Below the pieces are notes generated by a model, which ran no database searches, had not been told where the DNA came from, and saw nothing but the letters and a program-made list of their open reading frames with translations. Shown here one piece after another: positions 56,307 to 64,000 of a DNA stretch of 64,000 bases. A program made the position numbers and the translations under genes. The stretch's first letter is position 1; every line of letters starts with the position of its first letter. Source of the stretch: Flammeovirgaceae bacterium UBA976 (GTDB taxonomy: Bacteria; Bacteroidota; Bacteroidia; Cytophagales; Cyclobacteriaceae); assembly GCA_002292365.1 (NCBI GenBank), contig DBBU01000044.1, positions 62,001 to 126,000 on the forward strand. The letters run 5' to 3'.

Positions 56307-57452
56307 ATGGATTTAAAACTTTTTTTTGACCCTGTCGACGAGTCGATTATAGACTCAGCACTCAGTCCGAGTACATTTCAAAATATTGCGTATCTCTACA
56401 CATATAAAAAAATAAACTTGAAGGGAATACGCGTGGCCCTAATAGGATTAAATGAGGGTAGAGGATATATTGTAGAAAAGGATCTCTCGGAGGTCCCTAA
56501 TCGAATAAGAAAGTCCCTTTACCCACTTACTATTGGATTGAATCATCATGGTATAGTAGATCTGGGAGATCTGAGAAAGGGCCCTTCTTCTGAAGAAACT
56601 AATTTAAGACTCAAGGTGGTATGTGAATATTTAATAAGTCAAGAAATATTACCTATTATTTTGGGTGGGCTTCAGAACATGACTTTGGGCCAATATTTAG
56701 GTTATGAGTCCACAGGGAAATTACTTACACTCCTAAGTATAGATGCAAAATTAGATTTAGAAGAATCTGAAAATCCAACAGATTCCTATCTAGGAACCAT
56801 ATTTAAACATAACCCTAATTATTTATTTAACTACATTCATTTGGGTTACCAATCATATCTCTTAAAGGAAAGCAAGTTAAATATGCTCGAAACCTTGGGT
56901 TTTGACGCCTATCGACTGGGTGAATTTAAGGGTAATATAAAAGAGACTGAACCTATTATTCGAGACGCAGACCTTATTTCTTTTGATTTATCAGCGCTTC
57001 AGAGTATTTATTGTCCAGATACCCTAAATCCTAATGTTTTCGGTTTTTCAGGAGAGGAGGCATGCCAATTGTGTTGGTATGCCGGTTTAAATAATAAATT
57101 GAGTTCTATTGGCTTTTATAATATGACGGCAGAGTTGGTAGAGGATAATAAAACGGCTCAGGTAGTTGCTACGATGATTTGGTATTTTATTGATGGCGTT
57201 TTTAATAGGAAGGGCAATCAATATTTTACATCGAGCGATTACCTTACTTACGAAGTAACGCTGAATGAACGGGTTGGTGATATTAGATTCTTCAAGAGCA
57301 AGTTATCAGAAAAATGGTGGATGGAAATCACGGAAATCAATCATAAAAGCGTTTTTTTAAGAAATAAAATGATCCCTTGTAGTTACAATGACTATAAAAC
57401 GGCACTCAATGGGGAGCTTCCCGAACGCTGGATGAAAGCCCAGTCAAAATAG
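56307..57452 (+). CDS. Arginase-fold (formiminoglutamase-like) protein with lost metal ligands
   Basis: A 381-residue member of the ureohydrolase fold in the form common in Bacteroidota. The fold pattern is visible, but the manganese ligands are gone: GGLQNMTLGQ replaces the GGDHS motif, LLSIDAKLDLEE replaces DAHxD, and SFDLSALQSIYCP replaces the second SFDxDxxDP. It is therefore probably not a working arginase or formiminoglutamase. Homologous annotations usually call it formimidoylglutamase. In some Bacteroidota a similar gene lies near type IX secretion genes; none is adjacent here. Role unknown. Confidence 0.78.
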   Translation: MDLKLFFDPVDESIIDSALSPSTFQNIAYLYTYKKINLKGIRVALIGLNEGRGYIVEKDLSEVPNRIRKSLYPLTIGLNHHGIVDLGDLRKGPSSEETNLRLKVVCEYLISQEILPIILGGLQNMTLGQYLGYESTGKLLTLLSIDAKLDLEESENPTDSYLGTIFKHNPNYLFNYIHLGYQSYLLKESKLNMLETLGFDAYRLGEFKGNIKETEPIIRDADLISFDLSALQSIYCPDTLNPNVFGFSGEEACQLCWYAGLNNKLSSIGFYNMTAELVEDNKTAQVVATMIWYFIDGVFNRKGNQYFTSSDYLTYEVTLNERVGDIRFFKSKLSEKWWMEITEINHKSVFLRNKMIPCSYNDYKTALNGELPERWMKAQSK

Positions 57453-57523
57453 CGGATTAACTTTATTAAACTTTCTTAAGGCCGGTAAGTGAAAATTTCC
57501 ATATGTGAACTACTTGAGCAATA

Positions 57524-57715
57524 CTAGGTGAGTTGTAAAGAATTTTTTTTAGTAGATCGCATTTTTTTCTTTAACTCATCGATGATTGTGATGGCTAGAT
57601 CGGGTTCTATATCTTTAATTAATTCACGATAAACAGATGGATAAGAGTGTTCCTCATTGTAAATTTTTTTCGCAATTCTAAGATATTGTTGTTTCATTAG
57701 TTTCAAGTTTTTCAT
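57524..57715 (-). CDS. Hypothetical 63-residue helical protein
   Basis: ATG to TAA frame with good amphipathic composition: MKQQYLRIAKKIYNEEHSYP, YRELIKDIEPDLAITIIDEL, then a lysine-rich end. No signal peptide or transmembrane segment. It lies just downstream of the inverted DnaA-box pair. I do not recognise the family; a real small gene is more likely than not. Confidence 0.5.
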   Translation of the reverse strand: MKNLKLMKQQYLRIAKKIYNEEHSYPSVYRELIKDIEPDLAITIIDELKKKMRSTKKNSLQLT

Positions 57716-57785
57716 AAAACTTTCTAAACATCTTATATAAGTAATATAACCCGAGTTGGGGGAAAAAAAATCTAAAAATTAAGTA

Positions 57786-57824
57786 ATTTATCCACATTAA
57801 GCCCCTAATCACATGTGGATAAAT
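57786..57824. promoter_or_regulatory. Inverted pair of perfect DnaA boxes
   Basis: ATTTATCCACAT (57786-57797) and ATGTGGATAAAT (57813-57824) form a perfect 12-base inverted repeat with a 15-base spacer. Each arm contains the exact 9-base DnaA box TTATCCACA. It could be a DnaA-regulated operator of the 57524 ORF, part of a replication origin or titration site, or a plain stem-loop. Confidence 0.5.
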
Positions 57825-57949
57825 CATTAAACAACAATGAAACAATGAGTTAGAAACGAGCACTTAAAGTGAAATAGAATAGATTTATTCTAATAAATTA
57901 GGTACTAATGTTAGTTATTTAATTAAATATTGATTTTTGAGCCAGTTCT

Positions 57950-58100
57950 TTAACTTACTTTATAAAAATTTAAAGATTCTACCTTTTTATCAATACTGAT
58001 TGTTAAAATATAGAGACCGCGTTCTAAGGAGCCCACATCTAATTCTAGCTGATTGTCAGCACTTAAATTCATGGGGCAGAAGATTTTTTCCGTTCAGAGC
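57950..58100 (-). pseudogene. Remnant of a type IX secretion C-terminal sorting domain
   Basis: Minus-strand sequence ending at TAA 57950 reads SADNQLELDVGSLERGLYIL then TISIDKKVESLNFYKVS, a typical type A sorting domain end (GLYIL, then a K..F.KVS strand). Just upstream in another frame is VFALNGKK, the matching V-x-x-L-N-G-K turn, so a frameshift separates them. The rest of the cargo protein is not recognisable. It implies that the organism has or had a type IX secretion system. Confidence 0.6.
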
Positions 58101-58428
58101 GAATACTTTCTATATACGAGATCTATACAAAAGTTAATTTTCAAATGCACAAATAAGATATCTTATTTATTGAATTCCTAGTAATCTATGGAAGGGCTAT
58201 AATCGTTTTTAGTTTTGATCGAATGTAATTCAGCACCTTATATCAATAAAACCACAGCGGATATGAGTTTGCTTGAATAATTGAGCCCCATGAGAAGTGA
58301 GGTAAAAGAAAAGGATTCATTTAAGCGATGATCAATTGAATAACTAATGAAAATAAGCTATTTATTTTATATTAAAATTAACTTTTTTTGAAGTTGTTTC
58401 GTTTTGGTACTTTGATATAAAACAATAA
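58101..58428. other. Intergenic stretch, nothing recognised
   Basis: A+T-rich sequence of about 330 bases between the sorting-domain remnant and the lipoprotein gene. It may contain more of the decayed cargo gene, but no frame is convincing. Confidence 0.4.
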
Positions 58429-59250
58429 CTATCTCCGGTAACTGCCATTCGGAAGTGATTTAGGAAAACTATATTCAGGATTTGATAACAATAAATAAAT
58501 GGCTTTATCTGTTTTTTTTACCAATTCATTTGAATTTAAATTCCATTCTTGTGAGATTTCTTGGAGTCTATTTTCTTGTGCGCCAAGCATTGAAGTTAGG
58601 GCCCAATATATATATTCAACGGCCATACATTCGTATTCACAAGTACGATCCTCGTAAGTATACCATGCTTGGATGGGATAGGGATGGGGTATATTAATAA
58701 AATGTCCTCCTCTGGCAAGATCCATGGCCTCAGTCAATTGGGTTGGTGCTTCTTCACCAAAAATAGAGGGATAGGCCTGGGCATATCCCGAATGGCTAAT
58801 AACATGCCAAACCTCCTCCAAGGCGGCATCAAATTGACCTATATGACCATTGGTATGCCACTCCGGGCGTGATTCGTCAGCACCTAAATCTTGTGCGTTG
58901 AGATTCACTTGGGACATTTTTTTCCACATAAATAATGCCGCATTGTTCTTGATGAGCGTTTCAATGAGCAAAGGATTGTCAACTTTTCCATCTTCATCAT
59001 TGTCTAAATATTGAGCCATGATATTTGCAGCATGCAGTAATTTGACATCTTCAACCTCTGAATAGGCGTAAATGGGAATTCCAAAAACATCAACTTTTCT
59101 ATTGGTGGAGGCAAAATCTGGATCCGAATGGGCGATAATTTTAAAGTAAGGATCGCTGCCGGAAACAATAGAGGACTCTGTGATGTTCACATTTTTTTGG
59201 CAGGATACGAATGAAATTAAAGGCATCAATGCCCACAGTCGGTAGTTCAT
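58429..59250 (-). CDS. Lipoprotein of unknown function with an HxxxH motif
   Basis: A 273-residue protein with a lipoprotein signal (residues 1-17, FVSC, Cys17). It has YLDNDEDGKVDNPLLIETLI, an Asp-rich EF-hand-like or structural loop near residue 95, and FDAALEEVWHVISHSGYAQA near residue 150, where Glu-Glu and His-x3-His could bind a metal as in some metallopeptidases. CEYECMAVEYIYWALTSMLG follows, with a second conserved-looking glutamate. A metal-dependent hydrolase is a guess. It is transcribed alone. Confidence 0.6.
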   Translation of the reverse strand: MNYRLWALMPLISFVSCQKNVNITESSIVSGSDPYFKIIAHSDPDFASTNRKVDVFGIPIYAYSEVEDVKLLHAANIMAQYLDNDEDGKVDNPLLIETLIKNNAALFMWKKMSQVNLNAQDLGADESRPEWHTNGHIGQFDAALEEVWHVISHSGYAQAYPSIFGEEAPTQLTEAMDLARGGHFINIPHPYPIQAWYTYEDRTCEYECMAVEYIYWALTSMLGAQENRLQEISQEWNLNSNELVKKTDKAIYLLLSNPEYSFPKSLPNGSYRR

Positions 59251-59557
59251 GTTTTCTTGTAATTACTGGCAAACTGTATTTATTTTTGTTTTTTATAAAA
59301 ATAGTCCTTTATATACAACTTATCCTAATAAATGTTTTGCGTTACTTTCCCTTTTACCCAGCCAAAAAGGGGCGCATCACCTAAAATATCTTTGAGGATT
59401 GCTTTAATTGATCTGATAATTATCTACTACTTGTCAAGGGATTTTTCAAAATTAATCGTGGGAGCAACCCCTTTTAAGGGGGACAATAGATGTATTTGAT
59501 TTGCTCAATCGATATCTGATACTGAATTTTTCTTTTAATTTTTCTTAAGTAGATCTA
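59251..59557. other. Intergenic stretch upstream of the lipoprotein gene
   Basis: About 300 bases without a credible gene. A small hairpin CCCCTT/AAGGGG lies at 59468-59481 with only a 2-base centre. No TAnnTTTG element stands out for the lipoprotein gene. Confidence 0.4.
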
Positions 59558-59590
59558 AAAAAAGCCAGCATTTTGATACTGACTTTTTTA
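59558..59590 (-). terminator. Intrinsic terminator of tRNA-Arg
   Basis: On the minus strand AAAAAGTCAG pairs with CTGGCTTTTT (one G-T pair), loop of about 9 bases, then a T-run. It begins directly after the tRNA 3' end. Confidence 0.65.
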
Positions 59591-59591
59591 G

Positions 59592-59665
59592 TGAACCCGG
59601 CAGGATTCAAACCTGCAACCTCTAGAGCCGTAATCTAGTGCACTATTCAGTTATGCTACGGGTCC
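59592..59665 (-). tRNA. tRNA-Arg (anticodon ACG)
   Basis: Minus strand, 74 bases including the discriminator. The acceptor stem GGACCCG pairs with CGGGTTC (one G-T). The anticodon arm is CTAGA-TTACGGC-TCTAG, giving anticodon ACG, read as ICG for CGN arginine codons. The T-arm is GCAGG-TTTGAAT-CCTGC. Discriminator A. CCA is not encoded. Confidence 0.93.
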
Positions 59666-59763
59666 TTGTTGTTGAATTGCCTATTTAAAAACAATAAACT
59701 TCTGCGAAAATAGGTAATTTGTTAAATAAACTCACGTTAAACGTAGAGATTTAAAATTGCGCT

Positions 59764-59771
59764 TATCTTTG
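59764..59771 (+). promoter_or_regulatory. Candidate -7 element of the outer-membrane barrel gene
   Basis: TATCTTTG matches TAnnTTTG, 63 bases upstream of the ATG at 59835; the -33 element is not clear. Confidence 0.35.
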
Positions 59772-59834
59772 CGCAGGTTTCAGAAGCGCTTATAAAAGGC
59801 TTGAGATGCGTGAACAAATAAATTTAATATTGAA

Positions 59835-60524
59835 ATGAAAAAAGGATTTGGTTTTATCATATTATGTTTCACCTATTTTTTGGGGATTGGACAAGACGAA
59901 AAAAGACTTGAGCAGCCAGATATGCCTGGAGATATTATGTTGGATTTTGGTTTTAATTCTTTGAGAGATACCAAGGAATTAATTAATACAGAATTATTTC
60001 CCTCCCGCTCTTTTGGTATTTATTATATGATTAAGCGGAAATTGAGTGATCAGTTTATTTTTAATCCAGCGATAGGTTTTACATTTGAAAAAATTGGTTT
60101 TTCAGATCGCTCTAATTATCAAGTAGATGATTTGAAAATCACGTCATGGGACACGGTGAGTGTGGGAGAATTGAAAAGGAATAGATTGGCTATCACCTAT
60201 GCAGAATTACCCTTAGAACTTCGATTTTATCCCAACCGAACAGTAGATGGAGAAGGTTTGTTTGTAAGTATTGGAAGCATATTGGGATTCAAAATAGCAG
60301 CCAAGACAAAAATGAGGTTCAACTTAGATGGTTCCAAAATAAAAGAAATGAATACAGGTAACTTTGGTTTATCCGATTTGAGATATGGTATGGTGGCTCG
60401 GGTAGGCTTCCAGAAGGTAAATGCTTTTGTGAAATATTATTTTTCTGATGTTTGGCGTGATGCCCCTATCGATCAAGCAGCTCCCAGTCAATTTACCTTT
60501 GGAATTAATTTGACAGGATTTTAA
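59835..60524 (+). CDS. Outer-membrane beta-barrel protein (PorT-like)
   Basis: A 229-residue protein with a signal peptide (residues 1-19) and a set of amphipathic beta strands ending in an aromatic residue (TFGINLTGF), the C-terminal signal of outer-membrane barrels. Segments such as FGIYYMIKRKLSDQFIFNPA and LAITYAELPLELRFYP follow the OMP b-brl 2 / PorT family pattern. PorT proteins work in type IX secretion, but many family members do not; the assignment to that system is open. Transcribed alone. Confidence 0.75.
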   Translation: MKKGFGFIILCFTYFLGIGQDEKRLEQPDMPGDIMLDFGFNSLRDTKELINTELFPSRSFGIYYMIKRKLSDQFIFNPAIGFTFEKIGFSDRSNYQVDDLKITSWDTVSVGELKRNRLAITYAELPLELRFYPNRTVDGEGLFVSIGSILGFKIAAKTKMRFNLDGSKIKEMNTGNFGLSDLRYGMVARVGFQKVNAFVKYYFSDVWRDAPIDQAAPSQFTFGINLTGF

Positions 60525-60652
60525 TTCACGAGGATTATTTTGGGTTAAAAAATTACATTATTCAGTGATCATTTTAAGCTGTTAAATTACTAGTAGCTTA
60601 TGTACTTAGACAATATTTCAAAAAAAATAAAACCCCAAAGGCAGTTGATATA

Positions 60653-62083
60653 TTATAATTCCTTTCTCAGTCGTGCGACAGGAATGTCCAATTGTTCTCG
60701 GTATTTAGCCACAGTTCTGCGAGCAATGTTATAGCCTTCTTCATTTAATAATTTTTCAATTTTATCATCGGAGAAAGGTTTACTTTTATTTTCCTGATCA
60801 ATCAATGCGCGTAATTTATTTTTAACCTCCCTACTGCTGACATCTTCACCTGATTGTGTTGAGATACCTTCTGAGAAAAAATGTTTGAGTGGATAAATCC
60901 CGAAATCAGTTTGAATGGATTTACTGCTGGCTACTCTTGATACGGTACTGATATCCATACCGATGCGTTCGGCTATATCTTTGAGAATCATCGGTTTTAG
61001 TTTATTTTCATCCCCTTCTTGAAAATAATCGTATTGGATATTTATAATGGCTTTCATGGTATTCAATAGGGTAGCTTGTCGTTGCTTGATGGCATCTATA
61101 AACCATCTTGCTGCATCTAGTTTCTGTTTAATAAAAGAGACCGTTTCGCGCAATTTTTTATCCTTTTTTTTACTACTATCGTAAGTATTTAGCATTTCAG
61201 AATAAGATCGACTGACTCTTAATTCAGGAGCATTTTTAGCATTTAATGTGAGTTCTAGTGAACCTTCGATATTTTTCAAAATGAAATCAGGCATTAAAAA
61301 CTGTATCTTACTGTCTTCAGCGCCTGCACCTCCAGGTTTTGGATTAAGTCGAGTAATAATGCCAATGGCATTTTTTAATGCAGTACTGGAAATACCTAAT
61401 TTTTGTTCTATTTTGGCATAATGTTTTTTAGAAAATTCTTTGAAGCATACCTTAAGTACCTGGTAGGCTAAATCATTTTCACGGTCTTCGAGGCCTCTTC
61501 TTTCCAACTGAAGCATCAAACAGGTTTGCAAACTTTGTGCTCCTATTCCTGCAGGTTCAAAAGTTTGAATTTTTTTGAGTAGTTCACTTAATTCAAACCG
61601 ATCTGTTTCAATGCCTTGCGAAAAAGCAAGATCATTCACGATGGCATCCAAATCTCTTCTAAGGTATCCATCTGCATCGATGCTACCCAAAAGTTGTTTT
61701 CCTAAAATATGCTGATGTTCATTCAGCTTAAGAAATCCGAGTTGTGTCAATAACTGTTCGTGAAGGGTGGTACCGATGCTTATGGGATATTCTTTGTCTT
61801 GATCCAGAGAGTTGCTCCCATTTCCGGTCATTTTGTATCCGGTGTAGTCATCATGAAGGTAATCTTCTGTATTATGGTCTGATTCTTCTTTTTCTTCAAA
61901 TGGATCTTTAGGTTCGTCATCTGACGAGGGCAGATCGCCTTCTTCGAGGGCGGGATTTATTTCTAATTCTTCCTCAATTCGAGTATCCAGCTCAGCGGTA
62001 GGTACTTGTAAGAGTTTAATAAACTGAATTTGTTGCGGTGATAATTTTTGCTGTAGCGATTGAGAGAGAATGAGTTTTTGCAT
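60653..62083 (-). CDS. rpoN: RNA polymerase sigma-54 factor
   Basis: Sigma-54 directs RNA polymerase to -24/-12 promoters that need an AAA+ activator. It is 476 residues. Region I is the glutamine- and leucine-rich N-terminus (LILSQSLQQKLSPQQIQFIK). The acidic region II is short (about residues 50-80, PSSDDEPKDPFEEKEESDHN). The core-binding domain and HTH (DISTVSRVASSKSIQT) follow, and the C-terminal RpoN box is ARRTVAKYRE. No sigma-54 promoter is recognised in the window. Confidence 0.96.
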   Translation of the reverse strand: MQKLILSQSLQQKLSPQQIQFIKLLQVPTAELDTRIEEELEINPALEEGDLPSSDDEPKDPFEEKEESDHNTEDYLHDDYTGYKMTGNGSNSLDQDKEYPISIGTTLHEQLLTQLGFLKLNEHQHILGKQLLGSIDADGYLRRDLDAIVNDLAFSQGIETDRFELSELLKKIQTFEPAGIGAQSLQTCLMLQLERRGLEDRENDLAYQVLKVCFKEFSKKHYAKIEQKLGISSTALKNAIGIITRLNPKPGGAGAEDSKIQFLMPDFILKNIEGSLELTLNAKNAPELRVSRSYSEMLNTYDSSKKKDKKLRETVSFIKQKLDAARWFIDAIKQRQATLLNTMKAIINIQYDYFQEGDENKLKPMILKDIAERIGMDISTVSRVASSKSIQTDFGIYPLKHFFSEGISTQSGEDVSSREVKNKLRALIDQENKSKPFSDDKIEKLLNEEGYNIARRTVAKYREQLDIPVARLRKEL

Positions 62084-62290
62084 AATAATCTGTCTGGCCT
62101 CAAAATTATTAAATTATATAATTATCTAGGTTAAAACAAGTAAGATTGTCAAATTTTAAGGTCCTAATTTATCATGTAAAAAGCAATTTTTAGTTTGTTT
62201 ATTATTCAATAAAATACATGTATTCCTTATATGATTTCATCATTCCACTTATTTGTGGTTTTTTTGCTGGATACTTTATATTAAATCATT

Positions 62291-63742
62291 GTGGAGAATC
62301 AAAAAAGAATAAAAATTAAAGCCTTACTGGCATTAGCATCCTTGAGGGAGGAAATTGTCGTCAAAGGATGGGTTCGGACTAAAAGAGGCAGTAAAAATGC
62401 AGTCTTCATAGCGATAAATGATGGTTCCACCATACATAACATTCAAGTGGTGGCTGATCCCGAGCTTTTCGGCGAGGATTTACTTAAACGGATTAGCACA
62501 GGGGCGAGCATCGCGGTTACTGGTCTTTGGGTGGCTTCGATGGGATCTGGTCAGACCCAAGAGCTGCAGGCAAAAGCTATAACAGTATTGGGTGAAGCCA
62601 ATCCGGAGACTTATCAGTTGCAGCCTAAGCGGCATAGTTTAGAGTTTCTTAGAGAGATCGCTCATCTACGGCCTAGGACGAACACGATGGGCGCTATTTT
62701 ACGGGTGAGACATGCGGCAGCATTTGCTATCCATCAGTTTTTTAATGAAAAGGGATTTTTTTATTTTAACAGTCCTTTGTTAACCACCTCGGATGCTGAA
62801 GGTGCAGGCGAGACCTTCAAGGTGACCACTTTAAATCTTGAAAAAATACCTTTAGATGAGGCGGGTAAGGTCGATTACCGAGAAGATTTCTTTGAAAAGG
62901 AAACTAATTTAACTGTTTCTGGACAATTAGAGGGGGAATTAGCGGCATTGGCTTTATCTGAGATTTATACTTTTGGGCCTACTTTTCGTGCGGAAAATTC
63001 TAATACGACAAGACATTTGGCAGAGTTTTGGATGGTTGAACCTGAGATGGCTTTTTATGATCTCAAAGACAATATGAATCTGGCTGAAGCAATGTTAAAA
63101 TATTTGGTAAAATATACGCTCGATCATTGCCTTGATGACCTCACTTTTTTAGAAAAAAGAGAAATTGAAGAACAAAAAAATAAACCACTTGCCGAGCGAA
63201 GCGAGCAACCACTCTTAGATCGTTTGCGTGGTATTTTAGTGAATGATTTTGAAAGAATTTCTTATACTGAAGCCTTTAAAATATTAAGAAATTCAAAGCC
63301 TAACAAAAAGAAAAAATTTCAATTTCCGATAGATACTTGGGGTGCCGACTTACAATCAGAGCATGAAAGATTCCTTGTGGAGAAACATTTTAAAACGCCG
63401 GTCATTATATATGATTATCCAAAGGACATTAAATCTTTTTATATGCGCTTGAATGACGATAATAAGACGGTAGGGGCCATGGATGTTTTGTTTCCAGGTA
63501 TTGGTGAAATCATAGGTGGATCGCAGCGAGAAGAGCGTTTGGACGTATTAATAGAACGCATGGAAGAAAAGCAGATACCGGCTGCTGAAATGGATTGGTT
63601 TTTAGATACGCGTAGGTTTGGAACGGTGGAACACAGTGGTTTTGGCTTAGGTTTTGAGCGTATGATTCTATTTTTAACGGGGATGTCCAATATCAGAGAT
63701 GTGATTCCATTTCCACGGACTCCTGGAAATTGTGAATATTAA
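62291..63742 (+). CDS. asnS: Asparagine--tRNA ligase
   Basis: Class IIb aminoacyl-tRNA synthetase charging tRNA-Asn. It is 483 residues starting at GTG. The N-terminal OB-fold anticodon-binding domain has [20 protein letters not shown]. Motif 2 is [20 protein letters not shown], and motif 3 is [16 protein letters not shown] with [14 protein letters not shown]. The [11 protein letters not shown] segment distinguishes it from AspRS. A direct AsnS removes need for the Asp-tRNA(Asn) amidation route for this amino acid. Confidence 0.96.
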   Translation: MENQKRIKIKALLALASLREEIVVKGWVRTKRGSKNAVFIAINDGSTIHNIQVVADPELFGEDLLKRISTGASIAVTGLWVASMGSGQTQELQAKAITVLGEANPETYQLQPKRHSLEFLREIAHLRPRTNTMGAILRVRHAAAFAIHQFFNEKGFFYFNSPLLTTSDAEGAGETFKVTTLNLEKIPLDEAGKVDYREDFFEKETNLTVSGQLEGELAALALSEIYTFGPTFRAENSNTTRHLAEFWMVEPEMAFYDLKDNMNLAEAMLKYLVKYTLDHCLDDLTFLEKREIEEQKNKPLAERSEQPLLDRLRGILVNDFERISYTEAFKILRNSKPNKKKKFQFPIDTWGADLQSEHERFLVEKHFKTPVIIYDYPKDIKSFYMRLNDDNKTVGAMDVLFPGIGEIIGGSQREERLDVLIERMEEKQIPAAEMDWFLDTRRFGTVEHSGFGLGFERMILFLTGMSNIRDVIPFPRTPGNCEY

Positions 63743-63810
63743 GCTCTTATTTATTTGATGTTTTTTTATATCTTAATAGGCTATATTTGAGTATAATCAT
63801 TATATATACC

Positions 63811-64000
63811 ATGCGCTTTATACATTTTTTCGAACAGATTACGATCCTACAGAAACTAAGTTGGGTTTTCGGATGCCTGTTTTTTTGCTGGCTTCTTGAG
63901 GCTGGAATACCCTTATTCAAGCACTCATATAATAAATGGAAGCACGATGGTATCAATCTGGTTTTTTTTTCATTTTCTGCGCTCATCAATCTGCTAATAA
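63811..64000 (+). CDS. Sterol desaturase / fatty acid hydroxylase family protein, N-terminal part (3' cut by window)
   Basis: An open frame from ATG 63811 to the window end (63 codons). It reads MRFIHFFEQITILQKLSWVF with a first transmembrane helix containing CLFFCWLLEAGIPLF, then YNKWKHDGINLVFFSFSALI. This pattern of a WLLE turn followed by Y-N-K-W-K-H-x-G-x-N-L is typical of Bacteroidota sterol-desaturase-family membrane proteins. The histidine-rich catalytic boxes lie beyond the window. Confidence 0.7.
   Translation, partial: MRFIHFFEQITILQKLSWVFGCLFFCWLLEAGIPLFKHSYNKWKHDGINLVFFSFSALINLLI

Noticed and set aside
57678..57863. 61-codon minus-strand ORF
   Set aside because: Overlaps the start of the better 57524 ORF and contains the whole inverted DnaA-box repeat; composition is aromatic-rich as expected of A/T-rich chance sequence.
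62213..62224. 12-base palindrome AATACATGTATT upstream of asnS
   Set aside because: Short, A/T-rich and single; expected by chance in 64 kb, although a regulator site cannot be excluded.
63747..63989. 80-codon minus-strand ORF at the window end
   Set aside because: Antisense to the clear sterol-desaturase-family start and has no family features.
1..64000. CRISPR array, rRNA operon or insertion sequence with inverted terminal repeats
   Set aside because: No regularly spaced direct repeats, rRNA sequence or transposase frame was seen anywhere in the window.

Overview
The window is a stretch of a Bacteroidota chromosome, probably a free-living aerobic member near the Saprospiria, Chitinophagia or Cytophagia; finer placement is not possible by eye. 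Clade marks are a glycogen-synthase-like/DUF4270/glmS cluster, a 539-residue Rho, an S16 with a long charged tail, a CarB without its allosteric domain, an AccD without its zinc finger, DUF4286, DUF4212 and DUF4834 proteins, a type IX secretion sorting-domain remnant, and promoters of the TTTG/TAnnTTTG type, clearest before rplU-rpmA and sucA.

Layout. 1-4440: end of secA, a SPOR-like lipoprotein, an M20 amidohydrolase, a holin-family membrane pair and a decayed AraC regulator. 4582-8915 (minus): acyl-CoA dehydrogenase, zinc metallopeptidase, heptose-phosphate adenylyltransferase, flippase-like membrane protein, panC. 9032-12986: glgA-like, DUF4270, glmS. 12987-17196: an accessory island. 17197-24664: ridA, gltX, a lysine/alanine dehydrogenase relative, rho, serS, an acetyltransferase and DUF4286. 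24885-25367: a decayed NUMOD4-HNH endonuclease. 25443-29876: rpmA-rplU and an aerobic ribonucleotide reductase of eukaryote-like sequence. 29939-33803: acetate uptake and activation (acs, actP-like, DUF4212). 34077-42569: ZIP transporter, apbE, ruvB, queG, an aminotransferase, an rRNA methyltransferase and trmD-rimM-rpsP. 42786-48457: the complete 2-oxoglutarate dehydrogenase complex (sucA, sucB, lpd). 48554-50685: a DgcN/DgcA-like D-amino-acid pair. 50856-57452: carB, DUF4834, accD, an orphan nqrF and an arginase-fold protein without metal ligands. 57524-64000: small ORFs, a type IX sorting-domain remnant, a lipoprotein, tRNA-Arg, an outer-membrane barrel, rpoN, asnS and the start of a sterol-desaturase-family gene.

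The most unusual part is the island after glmS. It holds two broken genes with recombinase-type helix-turn-helix sequence, a roughly 400-base non-coding segment (14010-14400) dense in hairpins with an apparent pseudoknot and a canonical T-loop hairpin, and then, behind a strong Shine-Dalgarno sequence that is unusual in this phylum, an 11-codon ORF translationally coupled to a 74-residue protein and an excisionase-like protein. Next to it a single S41 peptidase gene is tightly bracketed by two hairpins of similar 3' sequence that look like integron attC sites. No transposase, integrase or CRISPR array is present.

Decay is a second theme. At least five broken genes are visible: the AraC regulator, two island HTH genes, the HNH endonuclease with two in-frame TAA codons, and the type IX cargo remnant. 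All assignments come from reading motifs in the sequence; no database search was run.
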